Positions 27,446 to 36,099 of a DNA stretch of 64,000 nt are shown piece by piece. A program made the translations under genes and the position numbers. The notes beneath the pieces were generated by a model. That model worked only from the letters and a program-made list of their open reading frames with translations, did not search any database and had not been told where the DNA came from. Numbering within the stretch: position 1 is the stretch's first letter; each line of letters begins with the position of its first letter. The stretch is from Paenibacillus polymyxa (GTDB lineage Bacteria; Bacillota; Bacilli; Paenibacillales; Paenibacillaceae): the NCBI RefSeq assembly GCF_001719045.1, contig NZ_CP015423.1, positions 4,463,501-4,527,500 of the forward strand, read 5' to 3'.

Positions 27446-28327
27446 ATGGAACTGTTTACAGTGTGGACCAATACAGACGGAGATCAGGAAACCGACCGGT
27501 TTTATGAAGTGGTCAAAAGTAGAACAAAGGGACTACATATGTCACGGCGCGGATTTCGATTCACTTTCAGACAGCTGGACAACAAAGTGGCATGGACCTG
27601 CAAGGGCACAGAAAGCAATTCGGCGTTTGAAAGCTTTCTCCCCTGTGTATACAGCATCATGTCTTCGGCAATAGCGGATTATATTATCGAAGTCAAGGAG
27701 TGGGGATTGCTCAATCTCATTCTCACCAAAGCCTGTTCGCTGCTGGAGAAAGAGGATACAGAGCAAATTCGCAGTATGATTCGTTCACTGTTAAACGATG
27801 ATGGCCCGAGAGGCCGTTTGAAGCGTCATGGTAAGCTGACCACTCTTCTGGAGAAGGATTTTAAGGAGCTTCATGTGATCAATTTGGAAGGACTGATTCA
27901 ATTTAGGCTCCATGCGTATAAAAAAGAGCTTGAAGAAATCGTCGACTATGCCATGGAAGAATTCTGGGCAGATCGGCAATACGAAGAATTTATGGGGCTG
28001 CTTAAATATTTTGTTTTTTTTCAGGAAAGCAAAGTTCCGCTCGTACACGTACTTCACCAAGGCGGACATAATTTTACGATTCTGGATAGTGCCATGGTGC
28101 CCATTCCGACTCCTGATGCAGATGACATCATTGTCGAGATGCCAGGCATTGAACTAGAAATGGAGGTCGAAGATCGAATCGTAAGCACCCTTATTTCGAT
28201 TTCTCCTGCTTCCATTATATTGCACACAGACGATGAGCACACCCCCATAGTGCGGACTCTCCTGCATATTTTTGAAGATAAAGTGAAGCTGAGCAGACTT
28301 TATCCAGGTCAGGATGTTCAAAAATAA
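27446..28327 (+). CDS. ytxC: Sporulation protein YtxC family
   Basis: 293 residues, soluble and mostly helical. The pattern of the first half (SIMSSAIADYIIEVKEWGLLN) and the middle (VIDLEGLIQFRLHAYKKELEEIVDYAMEEF type) fits the YtxC family, known from sporulating Firmicutes. Biochemical role not known. The ATG at 27446 has AAAGGAG 7 nt upstream. A possible mother-cell sigma-E promoter precedes it, in line with a sporulation role. Confidence 0.75.
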   Translation: MELFTVWTNTDGDQETDRFYEVVKSRTKGLHMSRRGFRFTFRQLDNKVAWTCKGTESNSAFESFLPCVYSIMSSAIADYIIEVKEWGLLNLILTKACSLLEKEDTEQIRSMIRSLLNDDGPRGRLKRHGKLTTLLEKDFKELHVINLEGLIQFRLHAYKKELEEIVDYAMEEFWADRQYEEFMGLLKYFVFFQESKVPLVHVLHQGGHNFTILDSAMVPIPTPDADDIIVEMPGIELEMEVEDRIVSTLISISPASIILHTDDEHTPIVRTLLHIFEDKVKLSRLYPGQDVQK

Positions 28328-28388
28328 TAATCTTTTCGTATAAAGCAATGGATTTCTGGAAAGCCTTTGCCTCAAGGGGAGGTTTTTT

Positions 28389-28964
28389 ATGAGATCCATG
28401 TTGGTATGGAAACGGATTTTGGGAACCGTGTTAATTGCAACCTGTCTGGTATTGCCCGGCAATGAAGTTTACGGTCACAAAGAACCGGTCCAGCATAAAA
28501 AATGGCAGTCCACACCTGTTTTGGCTCCACGCGAAGAGCAGGTTATTACGACCATGACGGTCACGGCTACAGGATATACAGCAGGCTATGAATCGACTGG
28601 CAAACGGCCAAGTCATCCCGGCTACGGTATTACGTATTCCGGTGTAAAAGTGCGTCGTGACAAGAACACACTGTCTACGATTGCGGCTGATCCCAAAACG
28701 TTTCCTTTGGGAAGCATATTGTACATTCCAGGTTATGGATACGGGATTGTAGCAGATACAGGTTCTGCGATTAAGGGCAATAAAATTGATTTGTATTTTA
28801 AAACAACCCGGCAGGTGTATTCTGAATGGGGCAAGAAAGATGTGGATGTTCAAATTATAAAAAAAGGGAACGGAAAATGTACGGAAAAGATGGTAAAATC
28901 GCTCCAAAAAGCGATAGAAACGCATAAAACCATTCCGAGTGCGACACTGGATGCTTCCATATAA
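28389..28964 (+). CDS. Secreted 3D-domain protein (YuiC/YocH type)
   Basis: 191 residues. A signal peptide covers about residues 1-29, then a linker, then the 3D domain (residues about 55-150) with [54 protein letters not shown]. The three Asp residues (D of DTGS, KIDLYF and others) are the catalytic acid set of this family of peptidoglycan transglycosylases (MltA-like). It may act in cell-wall turnover in stationary phase or spores. The ribosome site is GGGGAGG, 8 nt upstream. Confidence 0.8.
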   Translation: MRSMLVWKRILGTVLIATCLVLPGNEVYGHKEPVQHKKWQSTPVLAPREEQVITTMTVTATGYTAGYESTGKRPSHPGYGITYSGVKVRRDKNTLSTIAADPKTFPLGSILYIPGYGYGIVADTGSAIKGNKIDLYFKTTRQVYSEWGKKDVDVQIIKKGNGKCTEKMVKSLQKAIETHKTIPSATLDASI

Positions 28965-28969
28965 TCCTT

Positions 28970-28999
28970 GAATATTGTTTTTTCCAACATCACATACTA
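28970..28999 (+). promoter_or_regulatory. Sigma-G promoter of the gamma SASP gene
   Basis: GAATA at 28970-28974, an 18-bp spacer, and CATACTA at 28993-28999. Both match the forespore sigma-G consensus (GHATR and CATNHTA). The start point would be near 29006, with the gene start at 29049. Confidence 0.7.
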
Positions 29000-29048
29000 T
29001 GTTGCGGGATAAGCTTATCCCACAAAACATACTGGGAGGTTGAGAATT

Positions 29049-29357
29049 ATGCCAAATCAAGGCGGAAGTTCTTTCACGAACAAAGGCTTCAAGGCAAGCA
29101 CAGGAAATCAGTTCAAAGCGGAATTTGCACAAGACAATACGGTAGGTGTCGTTTCACAAAAGGTAAAGCAGTCTGAACAAAATAAAATTCAAGACAACTT
29201 CCAGACACCAAATGAGAAGTATGATGAAGAATTTGCAACAGATCAAGGCGGTACAGGTGCAGTAGCGCAAAAAGTTCAAAACTCCAGTCGCAACAAAATT
29301 CAAAACAATGCTCAAACACCGAACGAAAAGTTCGACGAAAACTTTAACACGAAATAA
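29049..29357 (+). CDS. sspE: Gamma-type small acid-soluble spore protein
   Basis: 102 residues, rich in Gln, Asn and Lys, with two related halves. Each has a KVQ(N/K)S-xxNKIQ-N-xQTPNEK(Y/F)DE(E/N)F segment, the mark of gamma-type SASP, an amino-acid store of the spore core. No Cys or Trp. The ATG at 29049 follows GGGAGG by 10 nt. It has a convincing sigma-G promoter, in line with forespore expression, and a terminator behind it. Confidence 0.9.
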   Translation: MPNQGGSSFTNKGFKASTGNQFKAEFAQDNTVGVVSQKVKQSEQNKIQDNFQTPNEKYDEEFATDQGGTGAVAQKVQNSSRNKIQNNAQTPNEKFDENFNTK

Positions 29358-29376
29358 AAAAGCATATACAATCGAT

Positions 29377-29414
29377 AATGCTCCGGATTATATCCGGGGC
29401 ATTTCGTTTTAAGT
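29377..29414 (+). terminator. Terminator after SASP gene
   Basis: AATGCTCCGGAT / ATCCGGGGCATT stem followed by TCGTTTT. Confidence 0.8.
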
Positions 29415-29552
29415 AAAAGTGATTAGGTACAATAGGTCTAAGGTTTTATCTCCTTTTTAATTTTTTTTAAGGTGGAATTAAGGTTTAAAGTGCAAAATAA
29501 AGTCAGTTAAACAACACCACCTTGAAGCATAGGGTTTGGGAGGAGATATACA

Positions 29553-31139
29553 ATGGACGAATTTAAAAATAATAACTCCGGACGCCGGAACGACAACGAT
29601 CAGGTTGATACCGATAACGCAACTCGCCAAAACGATTCGAACGGTTCCTCATATTATTATTCTTACGGCCCTTTTTCTTCAGTTCAATCGGACGGACAAC
29701 GTAAGGAAGGGCAGCCGGTGGAAAAGGATGTTGAGATTACGCCACCGCAGGCAGTGAGACCTCTTCCTCCCTCTTACCATCGGGCTATGCCTGAGCAACA
29801 GGATGGTTCGGGTCGGAATGGTGGCAACTGGCAATTCAAACCGAATAAGCCCAAGTCGCAGGTGAAAACAATATTCTTATCTTTTTTGGCCGGGATGCTG
29901 GTCATTACGGTATTGATGTATACAGCTGACCGAACAAATATGTTCACACCCGAGACGGCGTTGACTTCGGCGGCAGCTGAAAGCGGAGAAACGACTAATT
30001 CAGGAACAACCAGCTCGACTCCAAGCGCAGTTCCGGCTGTGATGCCTTCAGGTACCGCTGATGTTCAATCTGTTGTGGCCAAGGCTGGTCCGGCAGTCGT
30101 CAAAATCGAAACGCTTGCCAAACAAACCAGTGGCAGCAGTGGCAGACAAAGCAGCCCTTATTACAATGACCCGCTGTATCAATACTTTTTCGGTAATCAG
30201 TATGGTGACAGTGGCAGCAGCGGTAACAGTAATGAAAATGAAGGTAGCAACAGCGGGCAGCTGACTCCGCTTGGTATTGGTTCCGGTTTTATTTTTGATA
30301 AATCGGGTTACGTTCTAACCAACAACCATGTTGTTGAAGGCGCGAGTGTGGTTCAGGTTACAGTAGAGGGAACTAATAAGCCTTACGAAGCCAAAGTCTT
30401 GGGCAAAAATGCTGATCTTGATTTGGCGGTACTTAAAATTGAAGGCAAAAACAACTTTCCGACAGTAACTTTGGGTGACTCCGATAACGCTAAAGTCGGC
30501 GAATGGATGGTCGCAATCGGCAACCCTGAAGGCTTTGAACATTCGGTAACAGCCGGGGTGCTAAGTGCGAAAGAACGTACGATCACCATTAATAGTGAAT
30601 CGACTGGAAAACCGACGCAATACAAGCATCTCATTCAGACGGATGCGTCCATTAACCCTGGTAACTCTGGCGGACCGCTATTAAATCTGCAAGGGCAGGT
30701 TATCGGTATGAACGTAGCTGTTAGTGCAGACGCACAGGGAATCGGATTTGCGATTCCGTCCAATACGATTTTGGAAGTCGTCGATAAGCTGAAAAATAAC
30801 CAGCCTATTCCGAAAGAACCTGTACCTTTCATTGGTGCAAGTCTGTTAAATTTGAGTCCTGAAGTAGCCAAAGAACTGGGTACATCCCTGACCGAAGGCT
30901 CGGTTGTACGGGATATTATATACAAATCACCAGCTTATCAGGCCGATCTGCGTCCTTACGATGTGATTATCGGAGCGAATGGCACGCCTTATAGCACATC
31001 ACAAGAGTTGATCCAGTTCATTCAAAAACAAAAAGTGGGTACAGCACTGACACTTAACATCGAACGAGCGGGGCAGAAAAAAGATGTCCAGCTGAAAATT
31101 GGCAACAAAAATGACTTTAGCTCGACGCTTCAGCAATAA
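29553..31139 (+). CDS. htrA: HtrA-type membrane serine protease
   Basis: 528 residues. A 100-residue cytoplasmic, low-complexity tail precedes one membrane helix (about 105-123), then the trypsin-like domain with His in LTNNHVVEG (about 259), Asp in DLDLAVLK (about 289) and Ser in NPGNSGGPL (about 371), then a PDZ domain (about 430-515). It degrades or refolds misfolded proteins at the outer face of the membrane. The response-regulator/kinase pair that follows resembles the htrB-cssRS arrangement of B. subtilis, where CssRS reacts to secretion stress. Confidence 0.93.
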   Translation: MDEFKNNNSGRRNDNDQVDTDNATRQNDSNGSSYYYSYGPFSSVQSDGQRKEGQPVEKDVEITPPQAVRPLPPSYHRAMPEQQDGSGRNGGNWQFKPNKPKSQVKTIFLSFLAGMLVITVLMYTADRTNMFTPETALTSAAAESGETTNSGTTSSTPSAVPAVMPSGTADVQSVVAKAGPAVVKIETLAKQTSGSSGRQSSPYYNDPLYQYFFGNQYGDSGSSGNSNENEGSNSGQLTPLGIGSGFIFDKSGYVLTNNHVVEGASVVQVTVEGTNKPYEAKVLGKNADLDLAVLKIEGKNNFPTVTLGDSDNAKVGEWMVAIGNPEGFEHSVTAGVLSAKERTITINSESTGKPTQYKHLIQTDASINPGNSGGPLLNLQGQVIGMNVAVSADAQGIGFAIPSNTILEVVDKLKNNQPIPKEPVPFIGASLLNLSPEVAKELGTSLTEGSVVRDIIYKSPAYQADLRPYDVIIGANGTPYSTSQELIQFIQKQKVGTALTLNIERAGQKKDVQLKIGNKNDFSSTLQQ

Positions 31140-31288
31140 GATGAAAACTCTACAAAAATGAACAAGTGCACGTAAGAAACGGAAGGAAGATCCCTTCCGT
31201 TTCTTGCTGTATGAAGCAGCCAGATGCTACACGCGTCTACTCCTGCTACAATAGAAGGAAAAGAAGAGATAAAGGAGTTCGATCGTGT

Positions 31289-31978
31289 ATGCGTTCTACT
31301 ATTCTAATCATTGATGACGATGAAAAAATTGTTTCCATGCTGCGCAGAGGGCTGGCATTTGAAGGCTATGAAGTGCTGACAGCCGCCAATGGAGCAGAGG
31401 GATTAAATAAAATGTTGACAGCTGAGCCTGATGTGGTCGTGCTGGATGTAATGATGCCGCAGGTCGATGGTTTTGAGGTATGCCGTCGTATGCGGGAGGG
31501 TGGAAGTACGGTACCTGTCCTGATGCTTACAGCCAAGGATGAGGTTGAGAATCGGGTTAAGGGCTTGGATCTAGGGGCCGATGATTATCTCGTTAAGCCG
31601 TTCGCTCTAGAGGAGCTACTGGCACGAGTGCGAGCGCTTTTGCGGCGTAAAACCGAACAACAGGACAATAACGGAAATCGGCTTACCTTCGAGGATTTAC
31701 AACTGGATAACGAATCCCGTGAAGTGGTTCGTGGCGGCAAACGTTTGGAACTGACGGCCAAAGAATTTGAACTGCTCCATTTGTTCATGCAAAACCCGAA
31801 GCGTGTTCTGTCGCGTGATCTGATTATGGACAAAATTTGGGGCTATGACTATAGCGGAGAATCGAATGTGCTGGAAGTATACATTGCCATGCTACGACAA
31901 AAAACGGAGCAGGATGGCGGTAAACGACTCATTCGTACAATTCGTGGAGCTGGCTATATTTTAAGAGGTGATATGTAA
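31289..31978 (+). CDS. OmpR-family response regulator (CssR-like)
   Basis: 229 residues: receiver domain with DD at residues about 9-10 (ILIIDDDEKI), phospho-acceptor Asp in VVVLDVMMPQVDGF, Lys in YLVKPFALEE, then a winged-helix DNA-binding domain (ELTAKEFELLHLFMQ, RGAGYIL). The start is the ATG at 31289 with AAAGGAG 11 nt upstream; the 41 extra residues of the longest reading lie in a region without a ribosome site. The kinase gene begins 2 bp after its stop. Next to htrA, it likely controls envelope-stress genes. Confidence 0.9.
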   Translation: MRSTILIIDDDEKIVSMLRRGLAFEGYEVLTAANGAEGLNKMLTAEPDVVVLDVMMPQVDGFEVCRRMREGGSTVPVLMLTAKDEVENRVKGLDLGADDYLVKPFALEELLARVRALLRRKTEQQDNNGNRLTFEDLQLDNESREVVRGGKRLELTAKEFELLHLFMQNPKRVLSRDLIMDKIWGYDYSGESNVLEVYIAMLRQKTEQDGGKRLIRTIRGAGYILRGDM

Positions 31979-31979
31979 T

Positions 31980-33458
31980 ATGTCTATTCGGTGGCGGCTG
32001 ACGGCCTGGTATTCGAGCATCTTGGCTATAGTACTAGTCATTTTTGGTCTGGTTACTTACGGACTAGTATATTACTACACATATAATGAAGTGAAAAGTC
32101 AGCTTATGACTCAGGCGCCACAGATTAACAAGCAATTACGCCTTATTATAAAAGGGGGATTGTTTGAAGTCCCCAACCTGGATTTGGGATTAGAGCAGGG
32201 ACGTGGAATAGATGACTCACAGCTCTATGTACAAATTTACAATTATACGTCTGGTGTAACGAAAACGACCCAAAATATGAAAGACCTCAATATCACCTTC
32301 CCTGTTCCATCTACAGCGGCAGGAGCAGTTCAAAATGAGGGAATTCGACGTGTGAACGTCAATGGGGATTCCTTTATGATTATTCAACAGCCGATCAAAT
32401 CCGAGGAGCTGGGCTTGGTGGTCGGGCTGCTACAGGTAGGACAATTCACGGGCTCTCAGGACCGACTCATGAACAGGTTACAAAATGTGCTTGTATACGG
32501 CTCGTTGTTTGCATTACTCGCTGCTGCGACTTCAGGTCTCTTTCTGGCTCGCAAGTCTATGAAGCCGCTGGTCAAGGTCATTGAGGGGGCTAATCAGATT
32601 CAATCCAGTAATGATTTGAGTGTTCGGATTGAATATGACGGACCACATGATGAAATTGGCCAATTAATCGGGACGGTTAACAACATGCTGGGGCGCACAG
32701 AGGTGTTTTACAAGGAGCTGGAAGATGCGTACGGTGCACAGCGCCGTTTTGTGGCTGATGCTTCCCATGAGCTTCGTACGCCGCTAACGACGATCCGTGG
32801 CAACGTTGATTTTTTGCTCAAAATGTGGACTACCGAACCAGGAGAGCGACCGAATATGGATGAAGAGATGATTCGCGAGCTTTCTATGGAGGCATTAAAT
32901 GACATGGCGGATGAAGGCAAACGGATGAGCCGTTTAGTGAGTGATATGTTGTCACTCGCGAGAGCGGACACAGGGAAAACGTTCGATAAGACTCCCGTTG
33001 CGCTGGAACCACTTGTAAGTGAGGTTGCCCGTCGTGCTCAGTTTTTAGAGCGAACGGCCGAATGGAATGTGGGAGATTTTTCGTTGCTGAATGGTATTTA
33101 TATGGATGGCAGCAAGGATTATTTGCAGCAAATGCTATTCATTTTCATTGATAATGCATTCAAATACACACCTGAGGGCACAGTCCGATTTGATGCCATT
33201 GTTTATCAAGGACAGGTGGGCCTACGGATCAGTGATACGGGCATTGGAATGGACAAGAGTGAGGTTCCCTTTATTTTTGACCGCTTTTACCGGGCAGATG
33301 AGTCACGCGGGGTGACAGAGGGAATTGGGTTGGGGCTATCTATTGCCAAGTGGATTATTGATGAACATCACGGGTCTGTGGAAGTGGTTACGCGCCAAGG
33401 AGAAGGAACGACATTTGTCATCTGGCTCCCGGTTAGCTTTTCCGCGCCTTTGGAATAG
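31980..33458 (+). CDS. HAMP-domain sensor histidine kinase (CssS-like)
   Basis: 492 residues. Two transmembrane helices (residues about 9-30 and 175-195) frame a 140-residue extracellular sensor domain, followed by HAMP (about 196-250), the phospho-acceptor DASHELRTPLTTIRG, and the ATP-binding lid: N-box FIDNAFKYTPEG, DTGIGM, GIGLGLSIAKWI. The kinase and the response regulator are adjacent. The ATG at 31980 has AGAGGTG 9 nt upstream. The signal it senses is not known, but htrA next door points to protein-folding stress. Confidence 0.9.
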   Translation: MSIRWRLTAWYSSILAIVLVIFGLVTYGLVYYYTYNEVKSQLMTQAPQINKQLRLIIKGGLFEVPNLDLGLEQGRGIDDSQLYVQIYNYTSGVTKTTQNMKDLNITFPVPSTAAGAVQNEGIRRVNVNGDSFMIIQQPIKSEELGLVVGLLQVGQFTGSQDRLMNRLQNVLVYGSLFALLAAATSGLFLARKSMKPLVKVIEGANQIQSSNDLSVRIEYDGPHDEIGQLIGTVNNMLGRTEVFYKELEDAYGAQRRFVADASHELRTPLTTIRGNVDFLLKMWTTEPGERPNMDEEMIRELSMEALNDMADEGKRMSRLVSDMLSLARADTGKTFDKTPVALEPLVSEVARRAQFLERTAEWNVGDFSLLNGIYMDGSKDYLQQMLFIFIDNAFKYTPEGTVRFDAIVYQGQVGLRISDTGIGMDKSEVPFIFDRFYRADESRGVTEGIGLGLSIAKWIIDEHHGSVEVVTRQGEGTTFVIWLPVSFSAPLE

Positions 33459-33569
33459 GCTATAATAGGAAGGCAACTACATCATAGAATTGGCCGGTAA
33501 AGGCTAGGATGCCCACAGCTACCGAGTTATCGGAGCTGTATACTGTGTCGAAGAAAGCGGGGGCTCATT

Positions 33570-34526
33570 TTGGAAGTACTCAGAATTTCGCCCCGGGGTT
33601 ACTGCTACGGCGTAGTCGATGCCATGGTATTGGCTCGTCAGGCAGCCAGAAATCTGGACTTACCCCGGCCTATTTATATATTGGGCATGATTGTGCATAA
33701 CAGTCATGTCACCAATTCCTTTGAAGACGAAGGGATTATTACACTGGACGGCCCGAACCGTATGGAGATTTTAAGCCAGGTAGAGAGCGGCACTGTAATC
33801 TTCACTGCTCATGGCGTATCACCAGAGGTTCGGAAGCTGGCACGAGACAAGGGGCTGACTACGGTAGATGCGACTTGCCCTGACGTCACAAAGACGCATG
33901 ATCTGATTCGGGAGAAGTCTGCCGAAGGCTATCAGATTGTTTATATTGGCAAAAAGAATCATCCAGAGCCAGAAGGAGCTATCGGTATTGCTCCTGATCA
34001 TGTTCATCTGATTGAAAAAGAAGAAGAGATCGACAGTCTTACGTTGCCAGCTGGCAAAATTCTTATCACGAATCAGACGACCATGAGCCAATGGGACATC
34101 AAGCACATTATGAAGAAGCTGCTGGAGAAGTTCCCGGGTGCTGAGATACACAATGAAATCTGTTTGGCGACGCAGGTACGTCAGGAAGCGGTAGCTGAGC
34201 AGGCTGGACAGGCGGATCTGGTGATCGTTGTCGGTGATCCGCGCAGTAACAATTCAAACCGATTGGCTCAGGTTTCGGAGGAGATTGCTGGTACAACAGC
34301 TTATCGTATTTCTGATGTAACCGAGCTGAAGAGAGAGTGGCTTGAAGGTGTAGCCAAAGTGGCTGTGACTTCTGGGGCTTCGACCCCGACACTGATTACC
34401 AAAGAGGTTATTACGTATTTGGAGCAGTATGATGCGGCTAACCCGGATACGTGGGAGATTCAGCGAACCATAGATATGAAAAAACTACTGCCTCCTGTAC
34501 GAGAGAAGTCAAAAACAACGAAATAG
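33570..34526 (+). CDS. ispH: 4-hydroxy-3-methylbut-2-enyl diphosphate reductase
   Basis: 318 residues. The three cysteines that hold the iron-sulfur cluster are visible ([11 protein letters not shown] near the start, [12 protein letters not shown] in the middle and [11 protein letters not shown]), as are the conserved HNSHV and TAHGVSPE motifs. IspH makes IPP and DMAPP in the last step of the MEP isoprenoid route. The start is a TTG at 33570 with GGGGGCT upstream. A terminator follows. Confidence 0.94.
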   Translation: MEVLRISPRGYCYGVVDAMVLARQAARNLDLPRPIYILGMIVHNSHVTNSFEDEGIITLDGPNRMEILSQVESGTVIFTAHGVSPEVRKLARDKGLTTVDATCPDVTKTHDLIREKSAEGYQIVYIGKKNHPEPEGAIGIAPDHVHLIEKEEEIDSLTLPAGKILITNQTTMSQWDIKHIMKKLLEKFPGAEIHNEICLATQVRQEAVAEQAGQADLVIVVGDPRSNNSNRLAQVSEEIAGTTAYRISDVTELKREWLEGVAKVAVTSGASTPTLITKEVITYLEQYDAANPDTWEIQRTIDMKKLLPPVREKSKTTK

Positions 34527-34540
34527 TATATGATTGATTA

Positions 34541-34584
34541 CAGCCGTTATTCGGATACAACCATCCGGATAGCGGCTTTTTAAA
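34541..34584 (+). terminator. Terminator after ispH
   Basis: AGCCGTTATTCGGAT / ATCCGGATAGCGGCT imperfect stem followed by TTTTTAAAT. Confidence 0.8.
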
Positions 34585-34790
34585 TTGTTTTAATTTGTAG
34601 ATATTTTCCGGTTAGCTTCGCTAAGTTAGAATATTGAATAATTCGGGATAATTAAGCCTTGACGAGTATAGCTAAAACAGGTATAGTTGCTTTAACGAAT
34701 AAAAGCTTAAAAGCGAACAAGCGTCTAAGTGTCATAATATTAACCTGTATGTTGGTTTATAAAATATGTTTTATAGAGAGGAAGAAAAAA

Positions 34791-35828
34791 ATGATCGTTA
34801 TCGCTGGTGTTCAAACACCTGAAGAGCATATTCAAGCTATTGTTGAAGTTATTGAGAAAGAAGGATTGCAGGCTCATGTATCAAGGGGATCGGATCGCAC
34901 GATCATCGGACTGATCGGTAGCGTAGAGCCCAAACTGGCTGAACATCTGCGTCAAATGAAAGGCGTAGAAAATGTGGTTAAAATATCGAAGTCCTATAAA
35001 TTGGCCAGCCGTGATTTTCATCCGGAAAATACGGTTATCTCTATTAAAGGTGTAAATATCGGCGGGGGCGAGCTTGTCATTATGGGTGGACCATGTGCTG
35101 TTGAGTCTGCTGCACAGATAGATGAAATTGCCGGATTGGTCAAAGCTGCAGGCGCGCAAGTTCTCCGTGGGGGTGCTTTTAAGCCGCGTACAGGGCCATA
35201 CAGCTTCCAAGGAACGGGTGTAGAAGGTTTAATCATGATGGCTGAGGCGGGGCAAAAGCACGATCTCTTGACCATCACAGAGGTCATGACACCTGAATAC
35301 GTAGACATCTGCGCGGAATACGCCGATATTCTGCAAGTAGGTACACGTAATATGCAAAACTTTGATTTGCTGCGCAAGCTGGGTACTTGCGGCAAGCCAG
35401 TATTGCTCAAGCGCGGTTTCAGCTCGACTTATGATGAGTTCTTGAATGCTGCTGAGTACATCTTGGCAGGCGGCAATCCGAATGTTATGTTGTGTGAGCG
35501 CGGTATTCGTACATTCGAAACCTACACTAGAAATACGCTCGACTTGTCCGCGATCCCTGTTTTGCAACAGTTGAGCCATTTGCCGGTCATTTCTGATCCT
35601 AGCCATGGCACAGGTAGACGTGAACTGGTTGTTCCTATGACGAAGGCTTCGGTAGCTGCCGGAGCGGATGGTTTAATTATTGAGATGCATACAGACCCTG
35701 ACAACTCGATGACGGGTGACGGCGTACAATCCCTGTTCCCAGATCAATTTTCAGATTTGCTAAAAGATTTGGAAATATTGGCTCCTGCTGTGGGGAAAAC
35801 ATTTCACACGCCTACTACCATTGCTTAA
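34791..35828 (+). CDS. aroF: DAHP synthase with N-terminal regulatory domain
   Basis: 345 residues, type I-beta 3-deoxy-7-phosphoheptulonate synthase. The first 80 residues are an ACT/ferredoxin-like regulatory domain; the TIM barrel follows with GPCAVES, RGGAFKPRTGPYSFQG, LKRGFS and DPSHGTGRR. The enzyme starts the shikimate route; the N-terminal domain suggests feedback by an aromatic end product. The start is the ATG at 34791 with GAGAGGAAG 7 nt upstream. The stretch 34584-34790 before it contains no other gene or known RNA switch. Confidence 0.93.
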   Translation: MIVIAGVQTPEEHIQAIVEVIEKEGLQAHVSRGSDRTIIGLIGSVEPKLAEHLRQMKGVENVVKISKSYKLASRDFHPENTVISIKGVNIGGGELVIMGGPCAVESAAQIDEIAGLVKAAGAQVLRGGAFKPRTGPYSFQGTGVEGLIMMAEAGQKHDLLTITEVMTPEYVDICAEYADILQVGTRNMQNFDLLRKLGTCGKPVLLKRGFSSTYDEFLNAAEYILAGGNPNVMLCERGIRTFETYTRNTLDLSAIPVLQQLSHLPVISDPSHGTGRRELVVPMTKASVAAGADGLIIEMHTDPDNSMTGDGVQSLFPDQFSDLLKDLEILAPAVGKTFHTPTTIA

Positions 35829-35892
35829 AACCAATGTTTAACATTAATGCATAAAAGTTTTGCTGCAACGCAGTAATGAGATTTAAATTGCC

Positions 35893-35920
35893 TAAAAGCC
35901 CGATGTTTCGGGCTTTTTGT
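35893..35920 (+). terminator. Terminator after DAHP synthase
   Basis: AAAAGCCCGA / TCGGGCTTTTT stem with a short loop. Confidence 0.88.
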
Positions 35921-35987
35921 GCTATTCAAATGTTATCAAGGGCGTAAGCATATCTAACATTAGTTTAAAAAATACCTTACATAGCTA

Positions 35988-36017
35988 TTGACCCGTGTCA
36001 TGTTTGAGATTTATAAT
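35988..36017 (+). promoter_or_regulatory. Sigma-A promoter of the glutamine synthetase gene
   Basis: TTGACC, 18-bp spacer, TATAAT. A TGTCAT...ATGACGACA inverted pair surrounds the -10 region, but it is not the standard GlnR/TnrA box. Confidence 0.7.
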
Positions 36018-36099
36018 GACGACAGAAAAAAACATTCGATCATGAACATTTCAGGGTTGTATAAGACTTAATGTTCGGAAAAATTGGGAGGAAGAAGAC

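Noticed and set aside
28431..29132. 233-residue minus-strand frame
   Set aside because: Covers the 3D-domain gene and the start of the SASP gene in antisense, no ribosome site.
34585..34790. T-box or other aromatic amino-acid leader before the DAHP synthase gene
   Set aside because: No T-box core, no leader peptide with repeated Trp/Tyr/Phe codons and no second terminator were seen.
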